A stretch of DNA of 14,160 bases from assembly GCA_947057875.1 (NCBI GenBank), contig CAMSEX010000019.1, forward strand, positions 1 to 14,160. The letters run 5' to 3'. The DNA comes from an uncultured Clostridium sp. (GTDB lineage: Bacteria; Bacillota; Clostridia; TANB77; CAG-508). The translations under genes and the position numbers were made by a program. The first letter of the stretch is position 1. Every line of letters starts with the position of its first letter. Of this stretch, positions 13,919 through 14,160 are shown in pieces. Below the pieces are notes generated by a model. It made no database searches. It was not told the origin of the DNA and saw only the letters and a list, made by a program, of their open reading frames with translations.

Positions 13919-14160
13919 TTAAACTCTTCTTCTTTTTGGTGGTCTACAACCATTATGTGGAATTGGAGTAACATCTTTAATCATTGTGATTTCTAAACCA
14001 GCTGTTTGTAAAGCTCTGATTGCTGCTTCACGTCCAGCTCCTGGTCCTTTCACATATACATCAACTGTTTTCATTCCATGTTCCATTGCAGTCTTTGAAG
14101 CTACCTCAGCAGCTTGACCAGCAGCAAATGGTGTGCTTTTTCTAGAACCTTTAAATCCTA
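13919..14160 (-). CDS. rpsK: 30S ribosomal protein S11 (partial, N-terminus outside window)
   Basis: The last 80 codons of S11 are present, ending in a TAA at 13921-13919. Recognisable segments are GFKGSRKSTPFAAGQAAE, VKGPGAGREAAIRALQTAGL, DVTPIPHNGCRPPKRRRV. S11 forms part of the platform of the small subunit near the mRNA exit channel. It is followed by rpsD after 56 bases without a terminator, so the two are cotranscribed. Confidence 0.97.
   Translation of the reverse strand, partial: GFKGSRKSTPFAAGQAAEVASKTAMEHGMKTVDVYVKGPGAGREAAIRALQTAGLEITMIKDVTPIPHNGCRPPKRRRV

Noticed and set aside
1..14160. CRISPR array, tRNA or rRNA gene, insertion sequence, integrase or attachment repeats
   Set aside because: No regularly spaced repeats, recognisable RNA gene, transposase or recombinase reading frame, or long flanking repeats were seen on either strand.

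Overview
The window is AT-rich chromosomal DNA from a low-GC Gram-positive-type bacterium, most likely a member of the Clostridia. The evidence for this is strong AGGAGG ribosome binding sites, consensus TTGAAA/TATAAT sigma-A promoters, a Bacillus-type iron-sulfur PurF, a zinc-cysteine S4, the gene order rpsK-rpsD-rpoA-rplQ, and Gram-positive T4SS families. The exact lineage cannot be fixed from the sequence. Almost everything is transcribed from the minus strand, so the genes are best read from right to left.

Right part (14160 to about 11650): the end of a ribosomal protein operon, with rpsK (S11, 5' end outside the window), rpsD (S4), rpoA and rplQ (L17 with an unusual internal insertion), closed by a clear intrinsic terminator. 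Next comes a small membrane-anchored protein resembling the start of a family 2 glycosyltransferase; its start codon lies in a predicted hairpin. Then comes purF with its own consensus promoter and a leader hairpin. A 62-residue lysine-rich protein of unknown function, the only plus-strand gene, converges on purF and shares a terminator region with it.

Left part (9402 to 1, running off the left edge): a type IV secretion (T4SS)-like locus in two transcription units. The first has a consensus promoter and four tandem TrbC/VirB2-like pilin genes, and ends at a hairpin terminator. Two of these four genes are broken by an apparent single-base insertion. The second has its own consensus promoter and encodes a fifth pilin-like protein, a PrgI-family membrane protein, a membrane-anchored protein that looks like a detached VirB4 N-terminal domain with a coiled coil, a VirB4 ATPase, a polytopic VirB6/TrbL-like protein, a single-pass protein with a large unknown outer domain, and the start of a second VirB6-like protein.

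Together these could form an ATP-driven channel or pilus in the membrane: VirB4 as motor, VirB6-like and PrgI proteins as the inner channel, and pilin-like subunits as the surface fibre or plug. No relaxase, coupling protein, integrase or attachment site is visible, and the locus lies beside housekeeping genes. It may therefore be a resident secretion or pilus system rather than a conjugative element, but the missing left flank could change that view.
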